From Clarkia xantiana subsp. parviflora (Eukaryota > Streptophyta > Magnoliopsida > Myrtales > Onagraceae), in contig JAPTYO010000007.1 of assembly GCA_036873135.1 (NCBI GenBank), positions 4,756,763 through 4,820,762 on the forward strand: a stretch of DNA of 64,000 nt, in the 5' to 3' direction. The position numbers were made by a program, and so were the translations under genes. A model generated the notes under the pieces. It made no database searches and had not been told where the DNA came from. It worked only from the letters and a program-made list of their open reading frames with translations. Positions 27,501 through 38,427 of this stretch are shown here, piece by piece. Position 1 is the stretch's first letter. Every line of letters begins with the position of its first letter.

Positions 27501-29717
27501 TGTAGAAGTAAAATGGCAGAGTCGCCATTTATTTTCCATTTAGCAAAAAGTTAAAAATAAAAAATAGCTAAATAATAAAATAAAATAAACCTGAGCTAAG
27601 GTTTCCACCAGCAACACCACATCCACCCATGAACAATCCCTGATAGAAAGAAACAGGCCATAGTAAGTATCAAAAGGTAAAAATAAAAAAAAAACACAAT
27701 TTTTATTTATTTATGTTTCTTGAAATAAAAGAAAATTACAATTTTTAAGAATTGTTTTCTTGAAATATGGAGATGTAAGAACAAACCTGGGATCGTGCCC
27801 TCTGAAGGTCTTGTTCCATCTGACTGAGCCTCATTCTGCTTGATTCTAGCTGTTGAACATACGCCTAGAGAGAAATAGAGGAAGAGTTAGAACAGAAGCT
27901 TGGAAAGGAAAACAAAAATGGCGACTTTTGAGCTCCGATCAACGGCAGATGACGACAGACCTTTTTCCGGAGACGGCTCTTTCTTGCAGCTTCTCTGTTT
28001 TGAGCTAGTCGCCTCAGTGTCTGCTATAAAGAACCGTTCATCAATTATAAGACAAGTGATTTGAGTTCACGAAGGTGACACGACGTAGACTAACCTTAGC
28101 ATCAAGCGGTTTCTCCGATGTCGAGCTCGCTTTCCTCTGCAAAGAAGAAATTTGGTTAAATAAAAATCAAAACTTTTTTTAAGAAAACAGCAAAATTTGA
28201 AGAAGCGGAAGCATACAGTATCCATTAGAAGCTAGAGAGAGGGAACAAAATGGAGAAGAATGTTTAGAAACAGGGCATCAACTTAGGGTTTCTGAATTAT
28301 CTTCTTTTTCGCTATAATAATTAAGGTGCGGTTTAGGGTTTGGCAACTAATAAGGACATTAAACAGAGGAAAATGGTTCTTTGCTTCTAGCCATCAGATA
28401 TATAGGTGTGGGTCCTACGTGTCACTCTCTGATAATTAGGGAGGAAAAGAAAAAAAAAATTGTGAAGATTCTCTGTTGTTTTATTTCTCTATGTCCTACT
28501 AGCTCCGGTCAGATGTCTGTTTGATTTTCAGAGCATTGTTGGGATCTGTGTCTTTGAATTTGGAAAGGTGAGAAAACCCAGATAAAGATATTGCCCACAG
28601 GCTAGGCTCTATTGAGTTCATAAAACTAAAGTCCATTAATTAAGGATAGTAATTATGGAAGGTGGGGTAATATGGAAAATTACCTTGTCTTTGGGAGCTG
28701 ATTGGATCTGCTGAAGAGAAGAGGGACCACTGGCCATAGTTTGGTGGAGCTGCTCTTCAGAAGCCTTGTTGCTCATTGGAGAATCAGGGGCCTCTGCTTT
28801 GCTTGATGTAGTTGTATTGGCTCCTGATCCTGAATCCGTACTCTCTCCTCCAGAAATCGAATTACCCTTCATGCAATCATTACCCAGATTTTAAAAACAC
28901 ATTTTTATAAGAAAACATCAAAACTTTTTAACTTTTTGGGGTCAAAGTTTGAGAGAAATAGTAAGTACTCTAGGGCTGTGTTGGAATCTCAAAGGCCATG
29001 AAGGAAACATCTCCAGAGTTGCAGATGGCCTGCCTGCATCTGCAAATAAAGCTGCAGAGAATCATAGAAGAGGATCATCAAAAAATCAAGTTTTTTTGTG
29101 CCTTTTCTAAAATAAAAATATCAAATTCAATTATCATATCAGAAATAAGTTTTGGAGGGTTTCAACCTGCTCTATCTTTTTTGCAGTTATGGATTCAGTA
29201 ACAAAAAGAGTCCAAAAATTGCCACTTTTATACCCTCACACCATTTAACCTCTTTGCTCCTTGAAATCATTATCACCCTAATGGGAAAGGGCTTGTTCAA
29301 ACTCTCTCTATGCCCCATATCTCCATCTTTCTCTCTCTAATGATGGTACCTCACCTCAGTGGAGTGGATATGTATATTGTATACACAGAGATTAACAGAA
29401 CATACCATGTTTAGCAATGGATTCATCATTTCCAACCTTCACTCCCTGCAGCACAATTGCTTCTTCTAGCTCTCCAAAATCAAAAGCAGAGCCTCCTTGA
29501 TTACTACGACAGAACAGAGACAGACATTAACCCCAAAAAACATAAAAGAAAACCATAACATGCATAATTTAGAAAAATGAATCAAAGAGATGAATTAAAG
29601 AAAGTCTTACATGAAATTGTTGGGATTGTTCATTCCCTGGAGCATAGAATAAGGAACATGATGGTTCGAATGCCCTGTGTCGGACAATCCTGTCTCTCTC
29701 ATTCTGTGGCTTGCCAT
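24580..29717 (-). CDS. TGA-class bZIP transcription factor (TGA9/TGA10 type)
   Basis: Twelve coding exons: 29611-29717, 29406-29503, 28969-29039, 28684-28866, 28095-28136, 27961-28020, 27787-27864, 27591-27639, 26628-26899, 25883-26104, 24771-24913 and 24580-24670, giving 471 aa. The N terminus MASHRMRETGLS, the acidic patch FDFGELEEAIVLQG, and MFPSWPLRFQ then GGESTDSGSG are specific to the TGA9/TGA10 clade. The bZIP lies at ~166-215 (basic region NREAARKSRLRKK, then a leucine zipper). A DOG1 domain covers ~235-440 (VEYARWLEDDQRHMSELRAA, LDPLTEQQFMGICSLQHS). Family knowledge: these factors bind TGACG elements and, with ROXY glutaredoxins, control anther development. The donor of exon 3 (AGA|GTACTT) is weak, but phase and homology support it. 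Confidence 0.95.
26239..26352. repeat. Inverted repeat in a TGA-gene intron
   Basis: CTAAGTAGGTGTAGTGATTA followed by a T-run (26239-26270) is inverted at 26320-26346 (AATTAATCACTACACCTACTTA). The internal segment repeats CTAAGTAGGGGTTTAGTGATCTAAG. The transcript could form a ~25-bp hairpin with a ~50-nt loop inside the intron between exons 9 and 10. Confidence 0.6.
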
Positions 29718-30504
29718 GCAAATATGTATATGCCTCTTCAGACAAGACGCATCTCCTCTGCACAGAATTCATGCAAACCAACTCTGTCAGTGAAGCAAAA
29801 CAGAGCATGCTGTCAAGAACGTGAAATGAATCTTACCTTAAACACTCCGAAGCTTGGATTTTGGACTGTATAACAAAACCCAGTAGGTAGAATCGAGAGA
29901 GTCACCAGAAAAACGAAGCCTTTGCAAGTTCTTGAAGAGGGTCCACTCTTGTATGAAGATGATCAAGAAATCAAACACCCACTATCTCTCTATGTCCTAA
30001 CTTTTTTTTTATCATCCTTCATATATATATATATAATGGATGTCTCTATCTCTTTCTTTTTCTCCTTCTCTATGAAGAAACCTGATTGATTTGGAGATCT
30101 CTTTCTCTCTCTGTAGTTAATACTTGTTCAGATTTTTGGGGAGTCAAGCTCAATGGTACATAAAATCTTGTCTTTATGGAGGGGCCAGAGTATTGTGGTT
30201 TGTGGGGTTGAAAAATTGACATAAGATATAATCATTATTATGGATATAAAATCAATCAAACCCCAATTATTCAAAATTGAGGTCTTTAGATTAATAGAAA
30301 AACAGAAATGAGAAAAAAAAAAATTGGAAGGAAAACATAGGTGGGGTCTTTGGTTGGAGGAAGAAGAGAACTGAGAAACCACTAGAAATGACTCTCTGTT
30401 TTTTCCCTCTCTAATAACCGCCTGTGCTTTACGATTGGCTCCTTTGCCTTAGACTCTGCAGGAGGTGCGCAAGTACTGTTCAACAGAAAATCATTATTCA
30501 TTTT
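29718..30504. other. TGA-gene 5' UTR and promoter region
   Basis: Upstream of the TGA start the minus strand is rich in CT/GA tracts (GAGAGAGAAAG at 30088-30118) and has a TATA-like run at 30021-30034. Exact promoter elements and UTR introns cannot be fixed by eye. Confidence 0.4.
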
Positions 30505-30808
30505 TATATAAAAGTCAATAGGACGATATCAAAAAATCAATACAAGAGTTAGTCTTATAAAAAATACTTTAAATTTTGTAAAATAATATTATTTCAATTT
30601 TAAAAAAATAAAATTGAAAATTTAAAGTAAAATGTTAAAAGAGTGGAAACTTTCTAATGAATTCTTTAGCTCTCGAGTCTAGCATTTTTACATATTTAAA
30701 AATAAAATAAATTTGATATAATATTATTTTACACAATTTAAGTTAATTTTTTTAGTAAGGGTAACTCTTGTATTAATTTTGCATTCGTCATGATTAGACT
30801 TTTATATC
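30505..30808. mobile_element. AT-rich MITE with ~90-bp inverted arms
   Basis: TATATAAAAGTCAATAGG at the left pairs with a mirrored ATTAGACTTTTATAT at the right. Inside, CAATACAAGAGTTA pairs with TAACTCTTGTATTA, and TAAAATAATATTA with TAATATTATTTTA. It is about 300 bp with no coding capacity. A related half-copy appears at 31000-31130 (CCACTCTTGTAGCATTTTAG, GTCGGTCAATCATACACTTG). Confidence 0.55.
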
Positions 30809-33614
30809 ATATATTTGGAATCGCTCGATCATGTCATTAATATGCATCCACATCTTGCTGACCAATTAGCGAAATTTATCTAATTTGTGTTTTTCCGTTC
30901 GGTTCCTCTAACAATTTACTCTAGATTTTAAGGAAGCATCCATTTACCCTGAACAGTACAACACCAAGGTTGTTTAATAAGATCTTTGGTTTAAATTTTA
31001 TATAATAGTAAGTTATATAATTTAAGTGGAATTTTTTTCTACTAAGACTCCACTCTTGTAGCATTTTAGGAGTCGGTCAATCATACACTTGTATCATATT
31101 AAGAATCGGCTTAACCATGCATTTGTATTATTCTCACGATAATAATGTGCACGCATAATAAGGGCTTGGTTTCTAATATTAGTAATATATATATATATAT
31201 ATATAATTATAATTATACAAAAGAATAAGAATAAATCAATTAAATTTTAGCGAATTCAGTTCGAATCTCATTGAACAAACCGTATTGAGGAGAGACGAGT
31301 TTATGTTGTGAAAGCAATTTTATACCCAAAAGAAAAATATTTTGCTTATTATGTATGTAGAGATTGATATCATGATGACTTCAACTCTTAAATTTGTCAA
31401 TTTTGTAAAATTTTGAACGTGTAAAATGGTTTAAATAGAAGTAGAGTACACTATCTTATTACTCTTTATAAATAATATCGATGTATATCGAAATTAATTT
31501 TTGAATCGAGCTTACCAGGACAAATCAGACCGACCGTGAAAAGAGTATGAATGTGTATACAATAATTTTCATGCGGTTTTCAAAGCATTTGAAAGACATA
31601 AATGACATTCAAACAAAATATCTAACAGAAACTGAAGTATGTGAGCTATGAATTTTGGGATAACATGAACACATGTGTCCATTAACGTGGCATAAAGAAA
31701 ATGTTGTCTACACCTGGAATTTTACGTGTGTATAATAATGTGAGATTAATGTTATTAGGATAAATGAGCAGTGATAATGATAATAATCATCCACAGACAA
31801 TAGCCACTTGCAATGTTAAACTTGTATTTGTTTGGTATTATCCTCTTTTGTTGACATGTCAACATCCATTCTTCCCTGTCATCACCTAAAACCATGCCAC
31901 TTTAAGATTCTATACCATTAATAGAAAAATTTATTTGATACAAATAATTGTTTTTTCCACTATTATTAGTTTCATTGTTTAGATGTGTTTGTTGGTCATC
32001 TCTTGGTGTACTGCAACCAATAAGTCTTATTAAGTCCAATCCTTCCTAAAATATGCCTTAAAGTTTAGGTCAATAATCAAGAAGTAGCAACTTAAAATTC
32101 CATTTTATATGCATAATACCTAATTCAATCCATATTTCAATTCAATATCTACTTATTGTTCATTTAATTTAATTAATTGGTTAATGAGCCAAAATTGTGA
32201 CTGGCATGTTCATAAAATTAGTAGGAATTTGGTGAACATAGAAGTATAAAACTCATTCAGCAAATTCAGTTTCTATCTCTCTTAGAAAAAGTCAATAAGA
32301 CTAGGCCAAAACAATAAAAGTATATTATCTAATTAAGAAGTTAACATATCCCGACACAAACTTTTAGAAATATGCAACAAAAAAAAAAAATGTTTCCTAA
32401 TCATGCGAAAAAAATTGTAATGATTCAACGTTCTGTTTTTTAACTAGAATCCGAATTAAAATTTTTAATGAAATTTAGAAATGAAAATATAAATAAAACA
32501 TGAGTAACACATTTACTTTTTATAATTTGATCATCTATAAGTATAGATTATTTTAAATGCAGAATAAATATGTTATAATTGCGGAAAAAAAAACATCTCT
32601 CATATATTTTCACATATAATTAATTAATTATACATAGAAGTGGGCCACAGAAGTCTTTCCATGGAGAGGTGGTGGATCCAAATATTATATGGCCCATCTA
32701 CTGCCCTTTTGTGCCAAAAATTATTGTTCCCAAGCCGAGCACACAAGGCAAACAAAAAAAAGGGTCGTTTCCATATAGAATTGGCTTTTAGATTAGGTAT
32801 AATGATAATTAATTTTATTATTACCTCATTTTTAACAAATATATATATATGTATATATTATATATATAGCTCGTGTCTTTCCCAAATTTCTTCCCACCAT
32901 GCACAATCTTCTTTCCCCATTTTGTTTTAGCTTTAAAGTTGATTTTTCTCTTATGTATATAGCTCATTTTTCGACAAATATACGAGTAGTTTTGACATGT
33001 GTCAAGTTAGACTTTCGAATTATACATTAGTTTCTAGTTAAAAACAATGCAGTATAGCTTATGTCCTTTATAATCATATATACGAGACTTATGATTAGGG
33101 TCGGTAGTGGTGATAGTATTGAAAATAACATAATTGTATCATAGTTTTCTCCCACATTTTATAATTATATAAGTTTATAACCAGTATGGGTGCAATTTTT
33201 TTTTTACTATAACGGTAATTATAACCATAACCGTAATTTATAATAACCATTTAACTCATTCACCCATATTTTTTAAACCGTACACATAAGCAAATTTATA
33301 AATGTATTCGTAAAAAATTAAGATAATCTAATTTAAACAAAATCTAGGATATGAAAGTAATCCAAAGTTAAACTTCAATGACTGTGATTCTTTGGTGCTA
33401 GGTATAGATATGGTATGACTTAATAACATAAGTATAACCATTCAGTACAAAACACATCATCATACTATAACGCGTCCCCAATGCAGTTGTTTTCTGAAGC
33501 ATTTAAACTCAGTTATCCGTTAAAAATACAACTTGTTGGTCTAAAATTATTGGCGAGAGATTATGATTAATCGTGAAGAAAAATACTTAAAAGAGTTAAA
33601 CTTTGGGGTGAAAA
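30809..33614. other. AT-rich intergenic region
   Basis: Mostly low-complexity AT-rich DNA with a (TA)n run at 31186-31204 and a related MITE half-copy at 31000-31130. The longest open frame (32640-32930) has no recognisable protein and is probably chance. Confidence 0.4.
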
Positions 33615-33618
33615 ATTA

Positions 33619-33725
33619 TGGGCCAACTCACAAAAATAACTAAAAAAAACATGCATTAGGCCCTGTCGCTGCCCAATAGTTATGTCGTTCTCCCCGGCCC
33701 ATGCCCACGAAAACGACTAGGGTTT
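33619..33725 (+). promoter_or_regulatory. Site II and telo-box elements of the RPL10a promoter
   Basis: TGGGCC (33619-33624) and GGCCCA (33696-33701) are site II elements, and TAGGGTTT (33718-33725) is a telo-box in reverse. This combination is the known signature of plant ribosomal-protein promoters and links expression to cell growth. A 5' UTR intron probably spans 33822-34017. Confidence 0.7.
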
Positions 33726-34040
33726 ATCAGAGAGGACTACACTACACGTATAAACTGCTCAATTAGCCGCCATCTTGAGCTCTTTCCAGTCGCTTCGGGG
33801 ATCGCTCTTCTTCGTATCCAGGTTACCCTTTCTTCTTTGATTCTCTGAATTCCATTCACTGCGTCTTATTTCATTGATTTGACTGCTGCGGTATGTAGCT
33901 GTCTCTGACTGTTGTCCAGTGGAAATCACACTATTGGCTGCAAATCCTTCTTTGCTGTTTGATTTAGGATGTTATTAATTTCAGCTGATTTCTGATTCAT
34001 TCCATGTTTAATCCCAGGTTAGGACCGCAACCGATTCGAA

Positions 34041-35576
34041 ATGAGGTGCGTTTGATACCGACTACTTTCGGCATCTCTGATCTCTCTTCTTGTTGCTATA
34101 GAGCTGTTGGAGTTTATTAGAATAGCTGTAATCGTTTGGAAATGAAGTTATGTATTTTATCATCGATAAGATAGTTCATATTACCTTACTAGGATGAAAT
34201 ATGCACTGCAGTTCATTTGGAGACTGAATTGAAATGTTTTAGCTAGTTGAGTCTGAATTTGTCATCCATTAATCACAAAAATGTACATATTGGTACTTGG
34301 TAGTATGAACTGAATCATACCTAAGGGCTCACAGCGAATCTCTTGACATTGAAATCATGCACTATGTGACTGCTGAAGGAATTCGAAATTTTGCTTCCTT
34401 CAATGTCACTGCAAATGCATGGTCGGTTTGCTTACAGTGCCTTGATATTTCTTGAAATGCAGTAAGCTCCAGAGTGATGCTCTTAGAGAAGCTATCTCAG
34501 GGATCAAGAATGATTCCACTGAGAAGAAAAGGAACTTTGTTGAAACCATTGAGCTTCAGATTGGATTGAAGAACTACGACCCACAGAAGGATAAGCGTTT
34601 CAGTGGCTCAGTCAAGTTGCCACACATTCCTCGCCCCAAGATGAAAGTTTGCATGCTTGGAGATGCTCAACACGTAGAAGCGGTACGTAATCTGCCTTTT
34701 GGTCCCCAAACTTTCTTCTCCAGCACCATTAAATTGTATAAGTTAGTAATTAGTATTTGATCTGAGGCAGTATTATCTGTTATAATTGGTTTGAAGTTGA
34801 TAACTTTTGCTGATATGCGACAATGTGGGTCGAGAGTCTTGAGACCTTGGTTATATTATTAAGTAAAGCCAACAGAGAACGTATTTGTGGTTCCATTTGG
34901 CTTAGGCTCAATGTTTTGTCTCTTGACTTCTTTGAAGCTCCATTGATGTGTTATTTCCTTGTGAATCTCTGCTGCAGGCCAGTAAAATCGGCATGGAGTA
35001 CATGGATGTTGAAGGGCTGAAAAAGCTAAACAAAAACAAGAAGTTGGTCAAGAAACTTGCCAAGAAGTACCATGCTTTTCTTGCATCAGAAGCCGTCATT
35101 AAGCAGATCCCTCGTCTCCTCGGACCTGGTTTGAACAAGGCAGGCAAGTGTTCTCTTATACACTAATCATCGGCGTGTCTTTTACTTAGAATTCCTCTTA
35201 TAATATGTTTCCTCCTGCAATTTGGTGCTGCAGGGAAGTTCCCTACTCTGGTTTCTCACCAGGAGTCTCTTGAAGCCAAGGTCAACGAGATCAAAGCTAC
35301 CGTGAAGTTTCAACTGAAGAAGGTGCTCTGCATGGGTGTAGCTGTTGGGAACTGCAGCATGGAGGAAAAACAAATATTCCAGAATGTCCAGCTTAGTGTC
35401 AACTTCTTGGTCTCCTTGCTGAAGAAGAATTGGCAGAATGTAAGTGTAGTAGTAAATGTTGTTTCTCATGATCATCCTTTTAACTCTCATGCTAGTATTG
35501 ATGTTGGGTTTTACTGAATTAGGTCAAGTGCCTGAACCTGAAAAGCACCATGGGGAAGCCATATCGCATCTTCTAA
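34041..35576 (+). CDS. RPL10A: 60S ribosomal protein L10a (uL1)
   Basis: Five coding exons: 34041-34045 (only ATGAG), 34463-34682, 34978-35143, 35234-35439 and 35523-35576. They join to 216 aa, the exact family length. The protein begins [18 protein letters not shown] and contains the L1-family rRNA-binding segment [20 protein letters not shown]. It ends MGKPYRIF. In the ribosome uL1 forms the L1 stalk that handles E-site tRNA exit. The third intron must use a GC-AG pair (GCAG|GCAAGT ... CTGCAG|GG), because a GT donor nearby would break the frame. Upstream site II and telo-box elements fit the gene type. Confidence 0.97.
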
Positions 35577-35897
35577 GCTGTTAGATCTAGTAGGCTGCTG
35601 CATGAAGAGAAATGGATACTATCTCAATGGATTGTTTTATTTTTTTGGGTTAAATTATTATGTGGTATCAGACTGTTTCTGTAAAGACTATTTCTGCCTA
35701 CTGCTGGATAGATAGATTTTTGAGGTTAATGAATTCTAATTTTGAATTGCCAAAAAGAAAGCTGTTTATGACTTCTATCATGCTTCCATAAGCATATGGC
35801 GGTATATTTTTTTTCGCATTTTTCTTTTGTAATAATGGTGTGATGCAAATTCTAAGTGAAACATAGTGCTTGAGAAGCATATTAGAAATCTCCTTAA
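35577..35897. other. RPL10a 3' UTR and spacer
   Basis: T-rich 3' flanking sequence with no additional gene. It leads into the repeat cluster at 35898. Confidence 0.5.
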
Positions 35898-36110
35898 GCA
35901 ACTATTTTTGACAATGACTCATAATAAGATAAACTCTCTAATTAATTAGAGAATCGATATATTGTTGACAATACGTGGTCTTTATGCAACTATTTTTGAC
36001 AATGACTCATAATAAGTGAAACATGTGGTCTTTATGCAACTATTTTTGACAATGACTCATAATAAGATAAACTCTCTAATTAATTAGAGAATCGAAATAT
36101 GGTTGACAAT
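35898..36110. repeat. Tandem/interspersed repeat, three copies
   Basis: A 31-bp unit starting GCAACTATTTTTGACAATGA occurs at 35898, 35986 and 36036. Copies 1 and 3 also share the following ~58 bp (ending TTGACAATA), which includes the palindrome CTCTAATTAATTAGAG. Copy 2 is truncated and preceded by the shared GTGGTCTTTAT. The pattern suggests a local duplication with a partial middle copy. It lies in the spacer between RPL10a and the DPB4-like gene. Confidence 0.8.
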
Positions 36111-36258
36111 AATACGTAAGACACAATTTGTTTGAAACGTTTGGGAAGCAATCATTGGCGAATAAAATATAAGGGTGGAATTCTCGAAATATTCCAATCA
36201 TAATAACAGTGAAAATAGCAATTTTCCAGAAGTACACAACATTTAATGAGGGTTAAAA

Positions 36259-36329
36259 TGGGCTTTATATCCCCCTCGGCCCAAGAATGTCGATATCCAT
36301 CGTCGCGAATTTGGTGCTTTGGCGGGAAA
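36259..36329 (+). promoter_or_regulatory. E2F site and site II elements of the DPB4-like gene
   Basis: TTTGGCGGGAAA (36318-36329) is a textbook E2F site, 37 bp upstream of the ATG at 36366. TGGGCT (36259-36264) and GGCCCA (36278-36283) are site II elements. Together they point to S-phase or proliferation-linked transcription, which suits a DNA polymerase epsilon subunit. Confidence 0.7.
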
Positions 36330-36365
36330 CGAAGAACTCTGGTTGCAGCCAGCGCGCGAGAAAAA

Positions 36366-37981
36366 ATGGAGACAGCGAAGGTGATCTCTGAGGCGGAGGA
36401 GCTCCCGAAAGCCATAGTGCGGCGGGTGGTGAAGGAGAAGCTCAGTCAGTGCTCCGACGCCGGCGACATCTCCCTCCACAAGGACGCCCTCATTGCCTTC
36501 GCCGAGAGTGCTCGCATCTTCATCCACTACCTCTCCGCCACGTACTCCTCTCTCTATCTCTCATCGATTTGGTCTAGGTTTTATTCAAGATGTTTGTTCA
36601 AGTAGAATCAGAAGATTGTACGCTCGCCTGATGTTAAAAACTTAATTTTGTTTACAGTTAACTCAATTGATCGTATGTTCCGCTGGTAGATTGATCTAAA
36701 ACTTTTATTTGGTGATCATTGCAGAGCTAATGACATATGCAGAGAATCTAAGCGACAGACGATCAATGCAGATGATGTATTGAAGGCAGTGGAAGAGATT
36801 GAATTTCCCGAGTTGATTGAGCCGCTTAAAGCCTCCCTAGATGGTTAGTAACTTAGTACTTAATCTTTGATCAGATTCAGCCTTAATTTGGCTGTTTCAG
36901 CTAAGCTTGAAACTAGAGCAATCTGCGTTATCCTTAAACACCTTATAAAAGCAACAGATGTTTCTAGCTAAGAATGTTGTGTAAGATGAAAAGTTCTGGG
37001 GCGCTATAGATAACAACTAACAAGTATTAGCTGCTTTATCAAGGAGAATCGGTCGTATGGAATATAGTATATACAAAGTGTTCGAGAAGACTTTTATAAC
37101 AATAAAAATGGTTTAGCTCTTCATGCTTTATGGATTGTTCAGCCATCAGCAAACCAGACTTGTTCGCCGTTCCATGTTTTTTACTGGTTTTGATGCCTTG
37201 TTGGGCAATATCGTTATTGCTGCCTGTCTCTTTCCTGCTAAATCTGCTTTGTTAATCCCATCAAGGGTATAGTTGAATATCTATCATAACTTAGAGTCTG
37301 AGACTTACCAAGCTGCAGATAATAGATCTTTTTGGTGTATTCGTGAATGTTGATTGCTGTGGCAGCCACTATCACTTCAACTTATCTTTACTTGCATTTT
37401 GCAAGCAAAACTGGTATTAGAAATGTTGCAACTTTCACATTTATTCTTTTTCAGCAAAAGAAAATGTTGGATTTCTTGCCTTAGGTAACTGGGTGGGTCC
37501 TTGGATGAACATTTGGGTTTTGCACAGTGGTTATAAGTAGGAAGGTAATGTAGATTGCTGAAACCACCACCTGAAGCCCCGAAGCTTAATCATGATTTTT
37601 CGTAGTTAAGTAGTGCCGTTCTTATGGAAGTTTACTTGTAAAGCACTACAATAACTATTTGGTTTTATTCATATTTCTTTAGCAGATGCAAACATGTTGT
37701 GGTAGACATGATGCTTAAACACAGACACACACATATATATATATACATAAATGATCAGATTGTTGATATTCGTTTGGTGCTGTTGGTCTTCAGAGTTTAG
37801 GAAGAAGAATGCCGGGAAGAAAGCAGAAGCCTCCAAGGTGAAAGAACTGAAGAAGAGGAAAGAAAAAGAACCTGAACAGGCACCACCTGAAAGTAGTAAG
37901 AAAAAGAAAGATGATCATGAAGATACCACTAGTGGTAGAGAAGAAGATTCTGACAATGCAGCAGCAGCCAGTGACGAATGA
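36366..37981 (+). CDS. Histone-fold DNA polymerase epsilon subunit (DPB4/NF-YB11-like)
   Basis: Three exons: 36366-36541, 36725-36843 and 37794-37981, giving 160 aa. Residues ~8-95 form an H2B/NF-YB-like histone fold (ELPKAIVRRVVKEKL, KDALIAFAESARIFIHYLSA, RQTINADDVLKAVEEIEF). The C-terminal ~55 aa are Lys-rich then acidic (KELKKRKEKEPE to SDNAAAASDE), as in POLE3/DPB4 proteins. Family role: a small non-catalytic subunit of the leading-strand polymerase that pairs with a DPB3/NF-YC-like partner. An in-frame ATG exists at 36246, but the 40-aa extension is unlike the family and overlaps the promoter elements, so 36366 is preferred. The second intron is long (950 bp). Confidence 0.92.
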
Positions 37982-38427
37982 AACCGCGGTTTTTGCAAGC
38001 TTTATATCTACAGATGAGTAAGCTAAGCTGCAGATAGATACTGAATTTTGTGTACTGAGTCTAAGACTGCTGCATGTTATGGCTAGGAGTATGAGTTGCT
38101 TGTTTTATAGATGTGTATTATTAACTGTAAAACTGGAATCATGGTTTCAGGTTCATCTTTCTTTATAGTATGAGCTGCATTATCCTCATGCATTGACAGC
38201 AAATCAGGCCCCTGTTAAATTGCAATCAGTTTACGGATATGACATAGATCCACATTGGCTGGTATTCTCTCAGAATCAACATTGGATCTAATTTTAAAAT
38301 AATAACATATTTCATATCAATTCATCAATAAGACACTGTTGGAGCCATCTGTTTAAAGAATTTGTCTCCAATCATCATTCAATCACAACAAACAGTAATA
38401 AAACAGCTTCAACTAATCTTCTCAAGA
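37982..38427. other. Convergent 3' UTRs
   Basis: The spacer lies between the stop of the DPB4-like gene (+) and the stop of the amidase gene (-). It should hold both polyadenylation regions. No other gene is seen. Confidence 0.5.

Noticed and set aside
36246..36365. In-frame N-terminal extension of the DPB4-like protein
   Set aside because: The 40 extra residues are unlike the family and overlap site II and E2F promoter elements.
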